Origin: Lycium barbarum
Lineage: Eukaryota; Streptophyta; Magnoliopsida; Solanales; Solanaceae
DNA: 64,000 nt
Assembly (NCBI RefSeq): GCF_019175385.1
Contig: NC_083338.1
Coordinates: 64,512,884-64,576,883 of the forward strand
Direction: 5' to 3'
Shown: piece after piece, positions 59,988 to 64,000 of the stretch
How the letters are laid out: each line of letters begins with the position of its first letter
Position numbering within the stretch: the first letter of the stretch is position 1
Notes under the pieces: generated by a model
The model's input: only the letters and a program-made list of their open reading frames with translations
What the model was told of the DNA's origin: nothing
The model's database searches: none
Made by a program: the position numbers and the translations under genes

Positions 59988-62170
59988 TTTCCCTATACAT
60001 ATAGCATCCCCGAGAATTCAACTCGGCCAAAATAGTCAACAACAACCCAACAACAACACCAACCATAACAACAACTACGACAAAACATACAATATGGCAC
60101 AACTAACCTTCTTTACGACATAATGTCATACCCTTCATTCAAACTTCATATTTTCAAATCAATACCAACATTCTCGTATTCATTACTAATTAAGATCATT
60201 ACAACACAATTTAGAAGCATTTCATATCATTTCTACAAAATATTCATGAGACATACATAATATACAAACTTCCCGCCAAAGTCATAATTCATCCAAAGCT
60301 TCTAATCTTTGGCATACACATTCATGACATGTTTCCATATTTCAAGTTCATCAACAATCATCATAGTTTGCACCTTAACAACTCCATTCCCATAATGTCA
60401 TAAAATCATACTAAAACGACATGAACTTCTACATTCCATTTCAATGCAAACTTACATCATTTCATCTTTACTTACATTGCAAGAATCACAACAACACAAC
60501 TAACATGTTAAGCAAAAGTGATTCATTCCCATTCCAATTTTAATACCACACGGCCAACATTCCATTCTTCCAACTTCCATCAAATTCATTCAACTTTCAT
60601 TCTCACTATGAATTCCATCCTACACATAACTAGAATACAACATAAATTTCAACTTATCACATGTATACATTAATACACACACACGGCCACACATAGCTAT
60701 GCACACCCACTTTGCAAACTTCCATATTTTCATGAATTCTACTCATTTCCATACACTACAACACAAACAAACCTTCATAACATAATAACTTGGGATAAAT
60801 TCTTACCTTTTTCTCCAATCTTCTTCACTCAAACATGTTGCCATATTGAAGGAATAAATGCTCTTTCTCCCCAAACAATTGCACCAAGTTGTAGAGGATA
60901 CTCAATTTAGTAGGAAAATCACAAGATACAAATTTTTGGGACAAGATTTTTGAGGGTCAATTTCTCCAAGCCATGGTCGTGACCCTCTCTTTCTCTTTGC
61001 TCTTCTTTAGTTTGTTGTTTCTCTCTTTCTTTGCTTCATGAATATTCTAATAGATATGGACTACTTATATAAATTTTTTGCACATGGAAAAAATTAATTA
61101 AAACTTGGGTTGGGCCATAGTGCATGACCGGCCACCCCATCTCTTTTTGGGCCTCATTTTGCTCTTTTATTTTGAGCCCAATTAATGATAATTCTCGTTT
61201 TGTAATTCCCGAAACTAATTTCCAAAATTCCAATTTTTGCCCTTGGCCTTCCTCCGTATTTCCACATCAATATTTTTCATGAACAACACACATATGTGAA
61301 TTCAAGTCAACATGTGACCTTATTCCTTACAAATCACAATCATTTCGAATTTTCCCGAATACGCAAAAATACGGGTTATAACAAAAAACATAGATGCTAT
61401 GTGTTAAGAAGAGAATATTACCATGTTATTTGAAGAAAAACGTTTTTTGCTACATAATAATGAAGAAAACGTTGGGCTGTTATTGAAGAAATGTTTCTAT
61501 TCCTTAGCACTACATCTTTAATATGAAACATTCTTATCCCCACTTGTACGCACCATACACTACTTAATTGTATGAGTCATATTTTGTTTCCTTGTAATGC
61601 ATGCACGTGGCCATGCCAATACACCTGTCCCTCTATTCATTTTTTTTATAAGAACTTTCTTATTTTATCTCGTGCAATTTAATTCCTTGCTCCCAATTTA
61701 TTTAAACATGGACCACTTTTAATACACTTTGTATACTCATTATCATAATCATGTGGTAGAACTCTAGTCCATAGTCTTTTTGTACCTACCAAATATTATT
61801 CCCAATCACCGTCGTCACACTTGTTAAGCCCTAAATTATTTTTGGACTTCATTCCTCGTATATACCAAGTTCTTGATTTTTATGCTTCAATATGACTAAA
61901 TCCTCCGGCTCTGGTAAACTTGTTCGTGTTGGACAGTTCACTTTCCTAGTCCAAAAATACGAAATATTATAGCTTGGCCTGTATTTCATTCAAATAAATT
62001 TTTAACCTCGACGAAACTTATTTTATCCGATTCATTTCATTTCTAGTCCTTTGAATACATCTGTACCATCACTCTAACCACCTATAAGATTGAGGGATAC
62101 ACTCTCTTTCGTTACTAATGTCATTTAACTCGCACGCTTCCCAAACGCATAAAAAACACGGGATGTAACA

Positions 62171-62259
62171 TCCTTCCCCCCTTTAGAACATTCGTCCTCG
62201 AATGTTAAACTTCCCCCCTTTAGAACATTCGTCCTCGAATGTTAAACTTCCCCCCTTTA
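62171..62259 (-). promoter_or_regulatory. Tandemly repeated hairpin plus polypurine tract of element J
   Basis: A 37-bp unit (hairpin AACATTCGAGGACGAATGTT plus CTAAAGGGGGGAA on the minus strand) occurs at 62174-62210 and 62211-62247, with a partial third unit at 62248-62259. Only the copy next to the LTR at 62170 is in the standard place. Confidence 0.85.
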
Positions 62260-64000
62260 CTTCCTCAAATGTTCTTTTATTAAATTATGCCCTTCACATG
62301 CCTCTTTCGTTAGTCGATTCCCTTCAATTTATTATAACGCATGCCAGATCTCTTAAGTAACCATTCCCATAATACTTCCTCTTGCTCTTGCTTCTCAAAG
62401 TAATGATTCCACGTCATTGTCTTTACTCTCCTCTTTATTTCGTAGTTGGTTGACAGTTGTATTGCGAGCTGTTCTGTTGAAATCTTATTCTCTCTCTGGT
62501 GCACTTAGTCATGACTCGACTCTTTCTTCTTCTATAACTTGCTCCCTTAAGATGTGTCGTTCACTTCATCTTACCTCTTAATCTTTACACAAGATTTTAT
62601 AACGCGTAGACGTCCCTTATTGATTTATTAGATCTGGTAACTTGTAGACCCTTCGCAGACTCTACGAATAAAATGACATTTCCGAAGGTGTAACATTATT
62701 TTACTCCAATAACCTTGCATTGCTCTGCTGTTACAGTCCGTATTCTGGAATCTTCAGCCATGTGTCAATTCTCGACTTTCTTTTTAAAAGTTTTTTAACT
62801 GTCACTCGCTTTTAGCTCTTAATCTCGATCTTTAGAGTTAGCTATCAAGTAGCACTGGAGTTCCCACATATAATAACTTTACATAGCTACTGACTATCAT
62901 TAATTGGTATAATTCTGAAGGAATTTTTGATTTGACATATAAATTCATTGTCTTCCAGTAACCCGCTTGTTCTGATCGTCTCGCTTAAACCATTTTTCTT
63001 AATCCAACTTATAACACTTTAGGCATATTATCTCGTGTTGTTTCCTTATCTCTAAATCAAACTCTTCTATTACCTCTTTACCCAGATTTTGCTCTTAGTT
63101 CTCCTATCACGCATCAGAATATGCGTAAGTGCTCAAATGAGCCCAAGAGATATCTTAGCGTCGTCTCAGTAGTCTTCGTGCTTTACCTTGCCTTCTTCTC
63201 TCTTATCTTACAATCAGTATCGGGATAAGTCTTCGGCTCAGCCATGGCCATGTCCTATTTGCCCTTAGTATTAATTTTATCTCAGTAATTTGGCTTAAAC
63301 CATCTTTACATCTTTCCTTAGCGCGCTCGAAATATCGTAACCACATTGTTATTACTGAATCCTTACTCTTCTTATCAAATACTCACTTACTTGGTCTCAT
63401 TCTTAACATACCAATATTCTTAAGTCGTATAACTATTCTTGTACAACTTGTATAAAATATATCCCACCTTAGTCATAGTCTTTCCTTCTCCTGGTTCATT
63501 CGGCTTTACATATCTAATCCGTACTAAAACTCACTTGTAGTCTATCTTGTCATACTCCTTTCCCTTGATTCACCTTTTCATTTTCTCATATCCTATTATA
63601 GGAGATTTTCTGTCCCCTCTCCTTTGCTACTTATAAGTCACAATATCATCAGTGCACAACTCTGTTGCCAAGTCTTAGCCTCTAATCTAGTACAGTATTG
63701 CTGTCCTTTACAATATCTCCTAAGTTACTCGTTACCATTCTCTTAGCATACTCTTTCTTGTTATACGCCCCCACTTTTTAATGTCATATCATACAAGATC
63801 TTCACAAATGATCCTTGGTCTTGTCTCAAATACCATCCTGACTGCTATCCGTTTATCGCTGGCCTTCAGATCTTACTAACTTGTTTCAGCAAGGGATCTC
63901 ACTTGAAGTTTAAGCATCCATATCAAATATATTACAGCGTCAATCGTTCCCATCTTACATTTGCTCTTCTCTCACCTGCTTCCCCCCTTAAGGGCGTACT
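62260..64000 (-). other. Element J internal region, no recognisable coding sequence
   Basis: Reverse complement is collinear with 41720-43493 of element K (for example ACTTCAAGTGAGATCCCTTG is shared). No gag or pol motif is visible and frames are short. The window ends inside it. Confidence 0.75.

Larger units (their letters stand above)
58090..61383 (-). mobile_element. Solo LTR L (3294 bp)
   Basis: Starts TGTCACGACCC and ends GGGTTATAACA on the plus strand, with no PBS or PPT on either side. Flanks AATAA (58085-58089) and AAAAA (61384-61388) match at four of five bases. Hairpins 58336-58542; mini-ORF 59967-59987; candidate exon 59847-59992; AG/GTAAG at 60807/60806; TATA box TTATATAAG near 61065-61073. 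Same family as LTR H. Confidence 0.85.
55922..62170 (-). repeat. 3' LTR of element J, split by solo LTR L
   Basis: Pieces 55922-58089 and 61384-62170, about 2.95 kb together. Termini TGTCATGACCC and GGGATGTAACA. Hairpins CCCCC/GGGGG and TCAGTAC/GTACTGT at 56503-56540; mini-ORF 57352-57372; AG/GTAAG near 57938. AT repeats at 56059-56079 and 56759-56801. The first ~110 and later parts match the K LTR (GGACACTCATATACA, then CACGTATCAAGACATAAT at 57069), with about 1.08 kb extra between. Confidence 0.78.
55922..64000 (-). mobile_element. Non-autonomous element J (runs off window)
   Basis: Minus-strand element with 3' LTR 55922-62170 (split by LTR L), PPT region 62171-62259 and an internal region matching element K. 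Its 5' end is beyond the window. The left flank ends CTACA (55917-55921), the candidate target duplication. Confidence 0.8.

Overview
The window is plant nuclear DNA made almost entirely of nested Ty3/gypsy LTR retrotransposons. I found no host gene, tRNA gene, or plasmid or phage feature. The pol fragments read as chromovirus type: reverse transcriptase with FIDDIL, integrase with a GPY-type module, and a C-terminal chromodomain. Primer-binding sites match the 3' end of initiator tRNA-Met. LTRs are long (about 1.6 to 3.4 kb) and run from TG to CA. The style of the elements (Tekay/Del-like pol, purine tract preceded by a GAGGACGAATGTT block) suggests a eudicot, possibly Solanaceae. That host guess is weak and comes from pattern recognition only.

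Layout, left half (1-35840). A plus-strand element F is split by a large minus-strand insertion, element A (1389-31453). Both sides of the insertion carry the 5-bp target duplication TTTGT. Element A has three LTR copies (1389-3506, 20919-22526, 29516-31453), two integrase copies, and one Gag-protease-RT region. Within A lie a plus-strand tandem non-autonomous element B (LTR, internal, LTR, truncated internal; 4948-14440), a minus-strand non-autonomous element C (14450-20918), and a truncated LTR D (24183-26578). F resumes at 31454 and ends with its 3' LTR at 35840. The window opens with the 3' end of another LTR, H (1-1002).

Layout, right half (35841-64000). The tail of a short-LTR element O (35841-36972) is followed by an LTR fragment N (36973-37736). 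A plus-strand LTR M (37737-55710) is interrupted twice. The first interruption is K (39009-45263, target duplication GGCTA), whose two LTRs point in opposite directions. The second is G (46414-55546, target duplication CATGA), a nearly complete 9.1-kb chromovirus that has lost its capsid domain. The leader of M is cut by J, a minus-strand non-autonomous element from 55922 to the window end. The LTR of J carries a solo LTR, L (58090-61383).

The main unexplained signal is a set of small modules shared by LTR families whose other sequence has diverged. They are: (1) a 21-nt mini-ORF encoding a hexapeptide of the MLPKFP type; (2) a possible cassette exon of 135-165 nt around it, between an AG acceptor and AG/GTATGT, with a strong AG/GTAAG donor upstream; (3) three small hairpins near the LTR 3' end with compensatory changes; (4) a hairpin just before the polypurine tract; (5) a shared leader between PBS and gag. 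Two non-autonomous families (B and C) also carry a 5S-rRNA-like segment in their internal regions. All pol and gag reading frames here carry stops, frameshifts or deletions, so no element in the window looks fully autonomous.
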